Shown in pieces: positions 44,342 through 55,937 of a stretch of DNA of 64,000 nt. The notes under the pieces were generated by a model that saw nothing but the letters and a program-made list of their open reading frames with translations, was not told where the DNA came from and did no database searches. The stretch lies in the NCBI GenBank assembly GCA_900323505.1, contig OOIN01000006.1, positions 1,444,000 to 1,507,999 of the forward strand. Reading direction: 5' to 3'. The position numbers and the translations under genes are program-made. The stretch comes from Ustilago trichophora (Eukaryota > Basidiomycota > Ustilaginomycetes > Ustilaginales > Ustilaginaceae). Positions within the stretch are counted from its first letter, which is position 1. Each line of letters starts with the position of its first letter.

Positions 44342-45688
44342 ATGTCGTCCCGACCTTCCGCAAAGGTGCTCGCCGAGTCGCCACGTTCTTCTCCTCCTCC
44401 CATCGGCGTTTCTTCCTCCACCATCGCAGCATCGCAGAACGGCAACGCCCCTCCCCCTACCCGCAAGACTGTAACACGCCAGCGTTCCTCCTCGCTGCAA
44501 AAGGGCGCCGCTGTGCTAAGAGCACTCTCACGAGCCGAGTCCGACTTTGATCGTGAGATGCTCGAAAGGAGCTCTGTTCTCCAGACCGATCCAGCAAGCC
44601 TCACAACGCCTGTGCAAGACGCAGCAGCTGCCACCGGAATGACCGCCCAGGATTCCAGCACGGCGGACGGCAAAGGCGATGCCTCGAGTCTACGACGCCG
44701 ACCTCAAGCTGAGAAGCGCGTTTCCAGTGGCTCTGTGTCCAAATCGCGATCCAATGGTCATGTGGTACCCGCTAGCAAGAAGAGCTGGGAGATCCCACGC
44801 AAGATCTTTCACAGCTCGATCGGATTCATGGTGCTTCACCTCTACCTCTCTGGCACTGATCTCAACGTCATCGTGCGCAACCTCTCTTACTTCCTCGGTA
44901 TTGTCGTCACGGCCGATGTGATCCGCCTCAATAACGATGATTTCGAAAAGATCTACGAGAGGGTCCTAGGCTTCCTCATGCGCGAGTCGGAAAAGGACAA
45001 GGTCAACGGTGTCGTGTGGTACCTCGTAGGTGTCATTACTTCGCTCCACTTCTTCCCAGAGGACATTGCCTGTGTTTCAATCATGATCCTCTCGTGGTGC
45101 GACACCTGCGCCTCCACTTTTGGAAGGGCCTTGGGCCCATACACTCCGCCTCTCCCGTCGCCGCCCTTTGCTCGCCGCAAGTCCACCGCCGGCTTCCTCG
45201 CAGCTATCATCAGTGGTGCACTCACCTCGTACCTCTTCTGGTGCACCTCAATTGCCTCTGCTGGCGTGCGCACCAATGGCATCTCATGGTCCGGCTCGGG
45301 CTACGCTCACCCAGCTATCTTTGGCACTGACCGCGTTGCTGGTGCTACAGGCACTGGTTGGGAGGGTCTCTCGGTTGGCTTCCGAGGCCAGAGTGGCGCT
45401 GGTCTCTTGCCTGGAGCTTCGGGTCTCTCGGCTCAATATCTGGGATCCGACAGCATCGCCAAGGGCAAGCTCGGCACTGATGCATTGTCCCTTCATAACG
45501 ATGTACCTGGCATGCCATGGTGGCTCCTCAGCCTGGGATCTGGAATCGTTGCCGGCGTTGCCGAAGGACTCGAGCTCGGAGGCGTGGACGATAACCTTTC
45601 TCTTCCCATCCTTTCGGCAACCGGTATCTGGACATTCCTCTACTCGTGGGGTCGCCTCGCTACGGCATGGCAGAGATGGTTCTCGTGA
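44342..45688 (+). CDS. DGK1: CTP-dependent diacylglycerol kinase (Dgk1-like)
   Basis: Single exon, 448 residues. A hydrophilic Ser-rich N-terminus (about 1-140) precedes a multi-spanning membrane domain that begins WEIPRKIFHSSIGFMVLHLY, the conserved entry of the Dgk1/Sec59-like CTP-transferase family. Further signatures are VNGVVWYLVGV, ILSWCDTCASTFGRALG and the RRKSTAGFLAA segment. The enzyme uses CTP to turn diacylglycerol into phosphatidate at the ER or nuclear membrane, opposing the Pah1 phosphatase and balancing storage lipid against phospholipid. A Gly/Ser-rich luminal or cytosolic loop of about 90 residues (about 310-390) is longer than in yeast (Dgk1 is about 290 residues). A dolichol kinase or phytol kinase relative is the alternative, but the SWCDTCASTFGR motif favours Dgk1. 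Confidence 0.85.
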   Translation: MSSRPSAKVLAESPRSSPPPIGVSSSTIAASQNGNAPPPTRKTVTRQRSSSLQKGAAVLRALSRAESDFDREMLERSSVLQTDPASLTTPVQDAAAATGMTAQDSSTADGKGDASSLRRRPQAEKRVSSGSVSKSRSNGHVVPASKKSWEIPRKIFHSSIGFMVLHLYLSGTDLNVIVRNLSYFLGIVVTADVIRLNNDDFEKIYERVLGFLMRESEKDKVNGVVWYLVGVITSLHFFPEDIACVSIMILSWCDTCASTFGRALGPYTPPLPSPPFARRKSTAGFLAAIISGALTSYLFWCTSIASAGVRTNGISWSGSGYAHPAIFGTDRVAGATGTGWEGLSVGFRGQSGAGLLPGASGLSAQYLGSDSIAKGKLGTDALSLHNDVPGMPWWLLSLGSGIVAGVAEGLELGGVDDNLSLPILSATGIWTFLYSWGRLATAWQRWFS

Positions 45689-45972
45689 TCCTGACAGCCC
45701 AGCGATGGGAATCCAAATGAAAAAGAGTGGGAAGGATGCAATTCACGTCCCAGGAGTTCATTCCGTACAACAAGAGTCAGGAACCTGGAGATCTCTGACC
45801 TCAGCCAAACAGCCCACACCACGCGCCATGTGGCAATGTAAATACGGTCTTGGCTGGTGATACCCACTCCATGTTCGCCCAATACGACAACAATAGAAAG
45901 CTTTTGGTACAATGTTTTGTGCGATTCTGTGATATGGGCATGGTATACAGACAAGCAACGAGTCATCGTGAG

Positions 45973-47693
45973 CTAGTCAGAATCGGAGGAATCCGAATCA
46001 AGCTTGTTCTTGACTTTGCGCAACAGTTTGGACACTTTGGAGCCTCCTTTGACGTGGCCATGCCCTTCCTCATGGACTAGGGCTGGCTGAGCTGGCTGAT
46101 TGCCAAAGTGCTTCAGATCGTCTTCATGTTCGGCGCCCAACCGCAGTCTCTTTCCACAGTTTGGTCTGGATGAGAGATAGGGCGTTCCGTCGCTTTCAAA
46201 GCAGATGCGCTGTACACACATCCTTCGGTTGCCTTCTTCCCTCTCGAGCGCGTGAAAGATGATAAAGTGTTCGTTTTCGACGCCTCGTATCACACAGGCG
46301 CCGCCGGGACCCATAACGCTGCGTAGACGATCCGTCTCAAGGAGTGGCTTGGGCGGGCATTTGTACGGTCCGAAAATGCCGTTGTGTGAGATCGAGTAAG
46401 ATGTGGCATAGGTGCCGTTGGTGAAGGTGCCCGAGGAGAAGAAGAGGATGTAGGCATTGCTACCCGCATGGTGGAAGAGGTAGGGCGCCTCGAGGAGGCC
46501 GCATTGGTAGCCGTGCTTGGGGCCTTGGAGTGGGTGCATGTCGCCAACAAGGGACAAGCCGTCGGGAGAGAGCTCCGAGAGCCATAATTGCGGGTGCTCG
46601 GTGTACATGCGGTCCCAGTCCGACTTTGAGCAGAGGAGGAAATCAAGAGCACATGGAGGTCAGCATTCTGCGTCTGCAATTTAGCTGAACATGAAAGAGA
46701 CCTACTTTGTAAACAAGGTAACGCCTACCGCTGGCAGGGTCTTGGAAGGGCTGCGGGTCGAGGGTGCCTCCAGTCTCACCCTGTGCAACAGCAGAACGAG
46801 AATGACCGAGTCGATTAGTACAACGTCGATCGATTTGCAAGACAGCAACAAGTGTTTGCAACTTACTCTCGAAATGAGCGGACGGTCAGTGATCCATCGG
46901 TAAGGTCCCTTTGGGTCTCGGTCCGAGTAGGCAACACCAATGCACTGCTTTTTGTGGATGGCGTCTTGACACGAGACGTACATGAGGTAGCCGCCGCGGC
47001 CTTGTGGAGCTTCGATCACCTCAGGTGCCCAAAGGAAGCCCTGTCGTGTCACGGAAAATCGCAGAGAGGGGTCAGCTGTGGGGCGCTACAAGCTTGTTGG
47101 GGCTGCTGCATACCTACTCACTGGTGCGCCGGACTGGTAAGGTGGAAGAGGACCAGGAAGACAGTCCTGATCATGGTGGGACCACGAGCAAAAGTCCTTG
47201 GTGTAGGAGCATTGGATGTTCTTGCCGTTGCCGTTGGTGCCGAAAGCGTACCATGTCTGTGTTTGGCGATCAAAAAAGACACCAGGGTCGGCAAAGTCGT
47301 GGCCAACAACTATTCACAGGCATTCAAGAAATGTGTCGATAGCAACCGCACATGTCAGGCGAAAATGATCAACGGCAATCATGGACGCGGGCAAATGCTC
47401 ACCTGGGTTGATGTAGCCAAGATGAGGATGGGCTGGCATTGTGTTTAGTGATGTGTAGTACGCAGGTGCTGGTTGTTGCGGATGGTGGAGAGGATCGAAT
47501 GTCGAGTTCAAGATCCAAGACTGAATGCTATTGCGGGCAAAATAATGTTGGTCTGTGCGACCATCGAGGATGAGATTGTAGGTAGGAGAGCCGGCGGCGG
47601 TCTCGATTGATCATCCACCCGAGAATGCTTTCGTTGAGGCTGTGTAGCTCGAAAAGCTCTATAAGCGCTCACAAAAGAAAAGAGCAGCCTCAT
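45973..47693 (-). CDS. Glycoside hydrolase family 43-type enzyme
   Basis: Six exons on the minus strand: 47693-47673 (least certain), 47601-47403, 47309-47122, 47040-46867, 46780-46706 and 46623-45973. All introns are GT-AG and 71-93 nt. The product is about 435 residues. GH43 landmarks: HDFADPGVFFD (first catalytic Asp region), GFLWAPEVIEAP (the WAPEV motif), LDPQPFQDPASGRRYLVYK (second Asp region) and GLLEAPYLF (likely catalytic Glu). GH43 enzymes cleave arabinan or xylan side chains and similar plant cell-wall polysaccharides. No signal peptide is evident from the chosen first exon (MRLLFSF then TAAGSPTY), so either the true start is elsewhere upstream or the enzyme is not classically secreted. 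The C-terminus is an unusual charged tail ending SDSSDSD. Single exons would each look like unrelated fragments. Confidence 0.78.
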
Positions 47694-49283
47694 TCGTGTG
47701 CCAAGTCAAGCCGCTTTGCGAAAAAGCAAGCTATTGCTCGGTGTTGAGCTACAGTCATAAAGCATTGCTCATGATTCGTCGTCCGAAAGATGGCAGCAGC
47801 ATTTCGCAACGGCGACTCCTCCGAGCCACCACGTCTGGGCCAGGCCGAGGGCACAAACCCGAGTATGCAGGGTGAGCATGAATCTTGGTTCTATAAATGA
47901 CCTCAACATGCTCCCTTGGCGAGGCGACATCAGAAGGATGAGCAGCTTGTCGTTTTGGCACTCCGCAGAGCACTCACATGTGGAGGAGAAAATATTTTGA
48001 GATGTGCCCAATGCTGCTCTAACAATTCACTGAAATTGCTTAGTAATCGAACATAATACCTCTCGGAGGCGTGCATTTGAACGTGAAAGGTAAGAACACG
48101 GCCGAAATCTGGAAATAAGATCAAATCTTGCCTGCTACAGCCGGAGGCTTTCACACCTCTTCGTTCAACTCCTGGAGATGGTAGTTTCGCGACCTTCCAG
48201 CGTAACTGCCCACACCAATTCGTCCGCACTGCTACTCGCTGCATCTCGTAAGCCCTTTTGACAGCTCCAGAAGAGGCTCGTACCGGCGAGGCTGGAAGCA
48301 TGTCATTGTTGTACAGAGTGGCTTCAAGAGGCTTTCATCAGCATGTGAACGGTGATGCACCAAGCAGACTGCAGTGGCTTGCCAGTCAGTCTCAGCCCTT
48401 TGTGTTCGGCAGGCTGGATGTCAACGTCTTCGCTGACAGTTGGATGAGCCAGCCAGCCAGCCAGCCGTCTGTGGGTTCGAGCGTGCAAGACTGAGGGAGA
48501 TAGATGCGGAGAACCAAAAGGGTCAAGGCAGGGATCGTGACCCCAGAGCGTTGAATTCAAAAAGATGGAAGTTGCGACGAGAGGCTGCATCCAGCTTTGT
48601 TTCTCCGCCTGGCAAAAACAAGAAAATAAAATGAAAATAAAACCAAAATATGCAACTTACGCCCGTTAACCGGATTACATTAGTCTAAGCTGCATCCTAC
48701 GCAATCACGCACAGTATCCTTGTCTGCCCTCTCTAACAGAAATCGAGCTTTCAACGTTCAACACGCTCTTTCTTGTCCAACCCTTGCTCGACTCGACTCG
48801 ATCTAGTTCTGCATTCCTCCACCAGACAAACGGCGAGCGATGTACGTCCGCCTCGATTCTCCTCGCTCTGCTCTCTCCATGTGTCTCACTCCGCTCCTTT
48901 CCTATTTTTCCTCTGGCTATAGGGCCAAGTCTGCTGCTACTGTATCCTCTGGCTACCCCGCACGCTCCTCTGAATCTGGCCCTGAAACCGGTTCGGTTGC
49001 CCTTGCTCCCGTCCTCCCACCGGTCCAATTTGGCTGCAAAGCCCTGCTTTCAACCAGCTGCGTCCACTTTGTGGTTTAAGCTTGCTACGGTCCATCTTCA
49101 TCTTCCCCTCCTTCTTCCACCGTCTTACCCCGCCTCATCGTGATCTGCTCTCATACCCCCACCTCTTCACGACCAGGGGCGCTTTCGACTATCATCACCC
49201 TTCCCTCCTTCTGACGCTCAGTCTCTGTCATACACATACTATCCTATCGGTCCTCTCGCACCTAACGAGACAAGCTCGCCATC
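47694..49283. other. 1.6-kb intergenic region
   Basis: Divergent space between the GH43 and acyl-CoA oxidase genes. No gene recognised. It has an A-rich tract at about 48612-48650. From about 48,850 onwards it is C/T-rich and probably the oxidase leader. Confidence 0.45.
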
Positions 49284-51773
49284 ATGTCGACCTGGACCGA
49301 CAGCCTCACCATGGACACCATGGCAAAGGAGAGGGCCAACCCTCCCTTTGACGTGCGAAAGGTACGTTTCCTCTCGTTTCTGACAAGCAACTGCATGGCT
49401 ACTCAATGAGCAAACACTGACATATTCTACTTGATCCTATCTACCTCTTCCACAGATGTCCATCGAACATCATGGAAGCGAGAACGATCTCGTCAAGAAG
49501 GAAAAATTCATGCTCGAAGCCAGCCGTGACCCCGTCTTCTACTCGGCAGACATCTATGATCTCACAAAGGAGCAGATCCGTGAGCGAACCATGCAGCGAA
49601 TCCAGCGTCTGGCCCACTACGTCACCAGCGAGTCGGTCGACGACTTCCAGAAGCGCATGGAGCTCATGTCCCTTCTGGATCCCGGTCTCTGGACTCGTCT
49701 TGGTGTCCACTACGGTCTTTTCCTTGGTGCCATCCGATCTGGTGCCACCCCCAACCAATTCTCGTACTGGATGGAGAAGGGTGTCATTGGCTGCAAGGGC
49801 ATGTTCGGCTGCTTCGGTATGACCGAGCTTGCTCACGGCTCCAACGTTGCTGGTCTCGAGACCACTGCTCACTTTGACGCCCAGACTGACGAGTTTGTCA
49901 TCCACACTCCCAACCTCGGTGCCACCAAGTGGTGGATCGGCGGTGCCGCTCAGACGGCTACTCACTGCTCCGTCTTTGCCCAGCTTATCGTCAAGGGCAA
50001 GCGATATGGTACCAAGACCTTCATTGTGCCCCTCCGTGACCCAAAAAGCTTCCAGCTGCTTCCGGGTATCAACATTGGCGATATCGGAAAGAAGATGGGC
50101 CGTGACGGTATCGACAACGGTTACATCCAGTTCACCAACGTTCGCATCCCACGAGCTTACATGCTCATGAAGCACACCCAGGTCACCCGTGACGGAGAGG
50201 TGCGCGAGCCTCCTCTCCAGCAGCTCACTTACGGTGCGCTTCTCCAGGGCCGAACTGCCATGGTCGCTGATGCTGCCAACACCGCCAAGAAGGCTCTTAC
50301 CATCTCGGTTCGATACGCCGCTGCCCGTCGTCAGTTCAAGTCGGACGCCAAGGCCGAATTTGAGACTCAGATTCTCGATTACCCCATCCACCAGCGACGT
50401 CTCATGCCCCTTGTGGCTCAAGCTGTCGCTTTCGGTTACACTGCGCTTGAGCTGCAGCGTCTCTTCGACGAGACCTCGCAGGCTCTCGAGGCCCTGGAAC
50501 CCGGTGACCCTAACCTCGACGCCACCATTGAGAAGCTCAAGGAGACCCACTCGACCAGTGCCGGTCTCAAGGCTTTCTGCACATGGGCTACCCTCGAGAC
50601 CATTGACCGATCTCGACAGGCTTGTGGTGGTCACGGTTACTCTTCATACAACGGTTTTGCCAACATGTACTCGGACTTTGCCGTGCACTGCACTGTGAGT
50701 ATCTCACACGAGCGCCCAGAAGTCGCTTGCGTATCATACATATTGACGATCCTCTCCACCCCTTTCTGCTTGTTCCCCTACTCCCTCCGTTTCGACACAA
50801 CTTGGACTCTGATGGCCAAATAGTGGGAAGGTAAGTCTTGTTCATCGATCTCGAATGCTTTATTGGTAGGCGACATGAGCTAACGATCTTTGGTTTTGTT
50901 TCGTTTTCATTATTGCTGCGTACCTTCTTCCTGCTTCTAGGTGACAACACCATTCTGGCGCTCCAGTCGGGTCGTTTCTTGATCTCGGCCTTCCAGGATG
51001 CTCTCGACGGCAAGAAGCAGGTTAGTCAGGGTACCATGTACATGAACGACCTCGAAAAGGTCTTGTCTGCCAAGTGCGAGTCGAACGAGACTCTCGACAC
51101 GCTCGAAGGTATCGACCGTGGTTGGGCTACCGTTGCTGCTCACGCCGTCAAGAAGGCTTCAGAGGACTACCAGGCATGTCTCAAGGCAGGTCGAAGCAGG
51201 GAGCAGGCCTTCGAGGACTGCTCGCAGGTTCGATTCGTTGCTGCCAGCGTTCACACGAGTGGATACATCTTCCGACAGTTCCGCTCGGCAGTCGAGCGAG
51301 TCGAGAAGAGTGACGACGGTGTGCGCGAGCACCTGGAGCTGCTCGCCAAATTTTATGGTCTCTGGCAGATGGAGGAGAAGGCTGCCTTCTTCCTGCGCAG
51401 TGGCTGGTTGACACCTTCGCAGCTCGACTACGCTTCGGCCAAGGTCACCGAGTACTGCTCCAAGACGCGATCCTTCGCCATCCCCCTCATCGACTCATTT
51501 GCGATCTCGGACCACGTCCTCAACTCGCCCATCGGAAGATACGACGGTGACATCTATCGCGAGTACTTCCGCATGGTCCGACGCAACAACCCACAGCTCA
51601 AGGAGCACCCATACTTTGAGCGCCTCATTCAACCCTTCATCGAGCGCGAGACGGCAGAGCTTGAGGACTTTGACGAGGCGATCGGCATCGATGACGAGAT
51701 CGAGGAGATCAAGCAAGATCGCGAAGAGGCCGAGGCCGAGGCCAAGGCACAGGCTGCTGAGAACAAGAAGTAA
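49284..51773 (+). CDS. POX1: Peroxisomal acyl-CoA oxidase
   Basis: Four exons: 49284-49361, 49456-50694, a 7-nt microexon 50824-50830 (TGGGAAG), and 50941-51773. Introns are 94, 129 and 110 nt. The spliced protein has 718 residues. Flavin and substrate motifs are visible: CFGMTELAHGSNV, NLGATKWWIGG, then CGGHGYSSYNG, and WEGDNTILALQ, whose Glu aligns with the catalytic base of the acyl-CoA oxidase/dehydrogenase family. It catalyses the first step of peroxisomal beta-oxidation, making trans-2-enoyl-CoA and hydrogen peroxide. The microexon carries the WE of WEGDN. Without it the frame ends in stops on both sides, and CTAAC near 50880 provides a branch point for the next intron. The protein ends AENKK, so it lacks a PTS1 signal, as in yeast Pox1. 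Confidence 0.93.
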
Positions 51774-52274
51774 AGTTGACCCAAGTGATCTTTCGCCGTT
51801 GGTACCATACAATACATACACATTTCCGGCTGTCTTGTTCCTACATGTTCTCCTTGTAATCGATACCGAATCCTTCTCGAACAGAACCCGAACTGTGAGA
51901 TGGACATGGCATGAGCAGTAACTTGTGAGGAAGTCGTTCGAAGGGAGGCTACTTTGAGAATTGTTCTGGATGTTAAGCCATCAGAAGTGTTTGCCAATTA
52001 CTTGTGCGAGAGCCAATTTAGCACAGACCGCCAGCCAGCAGCAGCCAGTCTAATCTCACGATTTCGCCGAGAATTGTCTTTCCCGGCTGGACCCCGCACG
52101 CGCCCATGAGGCCCACAAAGTGCGCTTGCTCACACCCACAGCCCCCAATTACTTTCCACGCTGGAAGAAAGCCGACCAAAAACGCGGTTTTACCTCAACA
52201 GCTCGACAGGCACCTTTGCAGCATCTCGTCCGACCACCTCCATCAAACGAGCATCCCTATTACAATCTTGCAAG
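51774..52274. other. Intergenic region between POX1 and ERV46
   Basis: About 500 nt with no gene recognised. It should hold the oxidase 3' UTR and the ERV46 promoter. Confidence 0.45.
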
Positions 52275-53690
52275 ATGGGGCGAAATGGCGTACTCGGTCA
52301 ATTGCGAGGCATCGATGCCTTCTCAAAGGTGAGTGTTCCCGTTCCGTCCAGCTTCAATGCGGTGAAAATTGTATTTTGATGCCGTACCATCTGCTGAAGT
52401 CGTTATTTTATGCGTGTTGCAACGCTGCTACTCCAGACGATGGATGATGTACGCATCCGCACCAGTGCAGGCGCACTCATCACGCTTATCTCGGCGCTAT
52501 TGATCGTCGTGCTCACCATCGGCGAGTTCGTCGACTATCGTACAGTTCACCTCAAGCCAGCACTCGAAGTAGATCGATCTCGAGGTGAAAAGTTGACAGT
52601 CAACATGAACATCACCTTCCCACGAGTACCTTGCTACCTTCTCTCACTCGACGTGATGGACATTTCTGGCGAACATGTCAACGACATTCAGCACGACATT
52701 GAGAGGACCCGCATCAGCCACGACGGTAAGGTCATCACACAGGGCAAGAAGAACCTCAAGGGCGACGCTGCACGTATCGCCAACACCAAGGGCAAGGACT
52801 ATTGTGGTGACTGCTATGGTGGTCAGCCACCTGCAAGCGGATGCTGTAACACTTGTGACGAGGTGCGCGAGGCATACGTCCGCAAGGGCTGGAGTTTCGC
52901 CGATCCCGACCACGTCGACCAGTGTGTCGCTGAGGGCTGGTCGGAGAAGATCAAGGAGCAGAACAAGGAGGGATGCCGCATCTCAGGCAAGCTTCACGTC
53001 AACAAGGTGGTGGGTAGCTTCCACCTTTCTCCAGGCAAAGCTTTCCAGCGCAACAGCATGCATATCCACGATCTCGTCCCTTACCTCTCAGGCACAGGTG
53101 CCGAACACCACGACTTTGGCCACATCATTCACGATTTCGGCTTTGGCTCTGAGCAAGAGTATCATGGTCTCACCACTGCCAAGGAGCGTGCTGTCAAGAA
53201 CAAGCTTGGTGTCAAGGATCCTCTCGAGGGCGTGCGTGCACAGACAAAAGAGAGTCAGTACATGTTCCAGTACTTCCTCAAAGTCGTCGCAACCGAGTTC
53301 CGTCCGCTGTCGGGCGAAGCGCTCAAGACGCAGCAGTACTCGGTAACCACCTATGAGCGAGACCTTTCGCCTGGTGCCAACGCCGCTGCTCTTGCAGGAA
53401 TGTCGAACGAGGGCTCTGGCGCTCACATCTCGCATGGCTTTGCGGGTGTCCCCGGTGTCTTTTTCAACTACGAAATCTCGCCACTCAAGACGATTCATTC
53501 GGAATACCGTCAATCCCTGTCGCACTTCCTCACCTCGACATGCGCCATCGTCGGTGGTATCCTCACAGTAGCCGGTATCCTCGACAGTCTGATCTACAAC
53601 TCGAGAAGAAGACTCGGCATTCGCGATCGCAACGATGACCATGCGCAAGAAGGTCTCGGCTTCACTTCCAAAACCGGCAAATTCCTTTAG
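52275..53690 (+). CDS. ERV46: ER-Golgi cargo receptor Erv46
   Basis: Two exons, 52275-52328 and 52437-53690, with a 108-nt intron; 435 residues. The first exon adds the MGRNGVLGQLRGIDAFSK start, giving the family's LDAFSKT-x-DDVRIRT entry. Membrane segment 1 is at about 30-50 (ALITLISALLIVVLTIGEF) and segment 2 near 385-410 (CAIVGGILTVAGILDSLIY), with a large lumenal domain between them. The lumenal part has the conserved Cys-rich cluster CGDCYGG...GCCNTC and the HVNKVVGSFHLSPGK and HIHDL signatures. Erv46 with Erv41 cycles in COPII and COPI vesicles and retrieves ER residents. The tail ends GKFL, a hydrophobic C-terminus that may serve as an export signal. Confidence 0.94.
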
Positions 53691-55937
53691 TGAGCTCACA
53701 GGGACTTGCGTTGCCAGCTATTTATCTCAGCATCTCTGTATTAGCTTGTTCCTTTGACTGCCATGGCAATACAGACACAATCTGAGTCATCTCCAGAGTA
53801 AGAGCAGAGAAGTGCGCGCGCAAAAGAAGCTTCATGATGATGACGCCTTATCCGATGACTGGAATCCGATGCCACAGTGCAAGCCACTTTGGGTCCAACT
53901 TTGTTCAAGCTCGTGCCTGAAGCAGGGAGTTCTTTTTTTTTGGCACCAACGAAACTTGTTCTTGAAGCTACAATTCAAGATTGTTGCGGAGGCGGTCAAC
54001 ATGAGAAGGCAAAGATTTTGTCGTTGTTTCGCGGTCAAAGCGCCGAGCACGAAAAGTACAGTAGAAGATGAAGAGAGCGAATTGTGGGTCAAGATTCAGG
54101 TAGAGTGAATGCGAGACAGCTGTAAACGGGAGTCGGCAGGCGAAACGAAAAGCTGTGCAAGTCATCGCAGGCTTCCGAGGCTCAGCGCGTACCCGAGACC
54201 TTTCACATCGGCGTATAACAGCGGCGGCCGATGGAAGCTGCAACGACCTTACTTGTCTGAGCTCACGAACAGCTTTTTGCACTGATCTGCTCCGGCACAC
54301 CAACTTTGTTATCATCTGGATGTATTTCGGAGTAGCAGGCGTGGATGCTTTCTATTGGCCAGAAGGTGATGTTGTGCTTTGGCGGCTATAGTCGCCGATG
54401 ATCTGCAAGCGCCTTTGGCCGAGAAGGTTGAACATCCCTGAAGTGGATCTAGATCCATTGGCTGTCTTGTAGAGATGTGCAATGAGAAGTCCAATCACCA
54501 CCGCGAAGCAAGCACCCATTCCGGCACTTGGATGTCAGGATGGCTGAGAAGACTGACACATGATCGGGCGAATTCAGTCTCGGGTAAGATCAACTAGGTT
54601 GCGACGGTCACAAGGCATGCAGGATGCTTCGTTTGCACATCCGAACCGTACCAAGGAAGCGAGAATGAAATGTTTACATCTCTACTACTGCCTTTAGCAA
54701 GAAGCATAAAGAGGCAGCGCAATGGTCGGAAAAGGACAAGTCGGCCGGCACTTTGCGATATGGCGTGGCGTGGCGATATGGCGTTGAATCCGGACGTAGA
54801 AGCACTTCAGACAGTCCAGCAAGGATCGCGCTTTTCGTGATGCCACACTTTTCCGAGACGTGTCGGCAAAGACAAAGGAAGAGAGGGCGAGAAGAGGACA
54901 AGAATCCGAGAATTTCAGGGTCCAAAAAAGCAGCTCAAGAGCGAAAAACTTCCCACAGGTTCAACGCCAAGTCCGAGCGAGCGTGCTTGCGGCGCATGTG
55001 CGTGTTTCAGAAATCTCACCCTCTCACGCTTACACTACGCGCTTTCCCAAGAGTCGCGTCAAATTTCAAACCAAGTTCACTACAGTATGACTGCTGCACC
55101 TCGGCCCTTTTGGGGTGGCATTTGACAGTGAGTGAGGGAGTGAGTGAGGATTCAAGAAGCGAGGCACAGAAAGCGTGTGCAGGCCTTACCCTGATGCCAT
55201 CGGCGGCGTCTTTGGTCGACAATCAATAAATCCCGATTGTGACACTGCTCCCTCAAACTACAGTCAAACTACAGTCAAACTACAGGACCACGGCTACACC
55301 TCTGATGTTACAAAACCATTTCTGGCTCTTGCCCGACCCACTTGACACCCTTTTTCGAGCTTCTTCTCTCTCTTTCATATCTCGTCCTCCGTCCTCGTCA
55401 TTGTTACGTATCACGACTTGACATCATCCATCACCCTGCTCACCGTCCTAACCCACCACCCTTCGCATCGCGTTCTCCCCACCACTGCTCGGTCTGCATC
55501 GTTCAAGGATCTTCTCTCTTTCCATTCCCGGTCCTCTTCATCTTTGGCCCATTCTTCATTCTCGCACGCATCCACCAGCCCCATCCATATACCCGCACGC
55601 TCCCTCTCGCTTTATCGTGCCCTGCATTCACCACCGCTTTCACCACTGCACGACCCGCTCTCGTTTCATACACACAAGTCCACCGCCTTGCATCTTTCTC
55701 ACACCCAACCGTTGCCCCTTCTTCACCAAGGAATCCTTGTTCGAGCTGGAGCGTCACCATCCTACGGCTGACAGCATGCATATCTGATCCCATGCCTTGG
55801 TCTATCGCACTCCACACACTTTTGGTCCCCCCCAACATCCACATCCAAGTGCCAAGACGCCCCACCATCGTCGTGACTCTGCCTCCCTCTTGTTCTGTCC
55901 TAACACTGCGTCAATCTCGATCGATCCTCACTTGCCC
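53691..55937. other. 2.2-kb intergenic region
   Basis: No gene recognised. The final 600 nt are strongly pyrimidine-rich and contain an open frame that runs into the Uds1 gene without an ATG, consistent with a long leader. It holds the triplicated 11-mer annotated separately. Confidence 0.45.
55253..55285. repeat. Three tandem copies of TCAAACTACAG
   Basis: Exact 11-bp unit repeated three times, about 650 nt upstream of the Uds1-gene ATG. A related TACAGTA lies at 55081-55087. It may be a promoter element array or a simple minisatellite. Confidence 0.85.

Noticed and set aside
49441..50634. 397-codon open frame antisense to acyl-CoA oxidase exon 2
   Set aside because: It mirrors the codon bias of the real exon, has no domain and starts and ends without sensible context.
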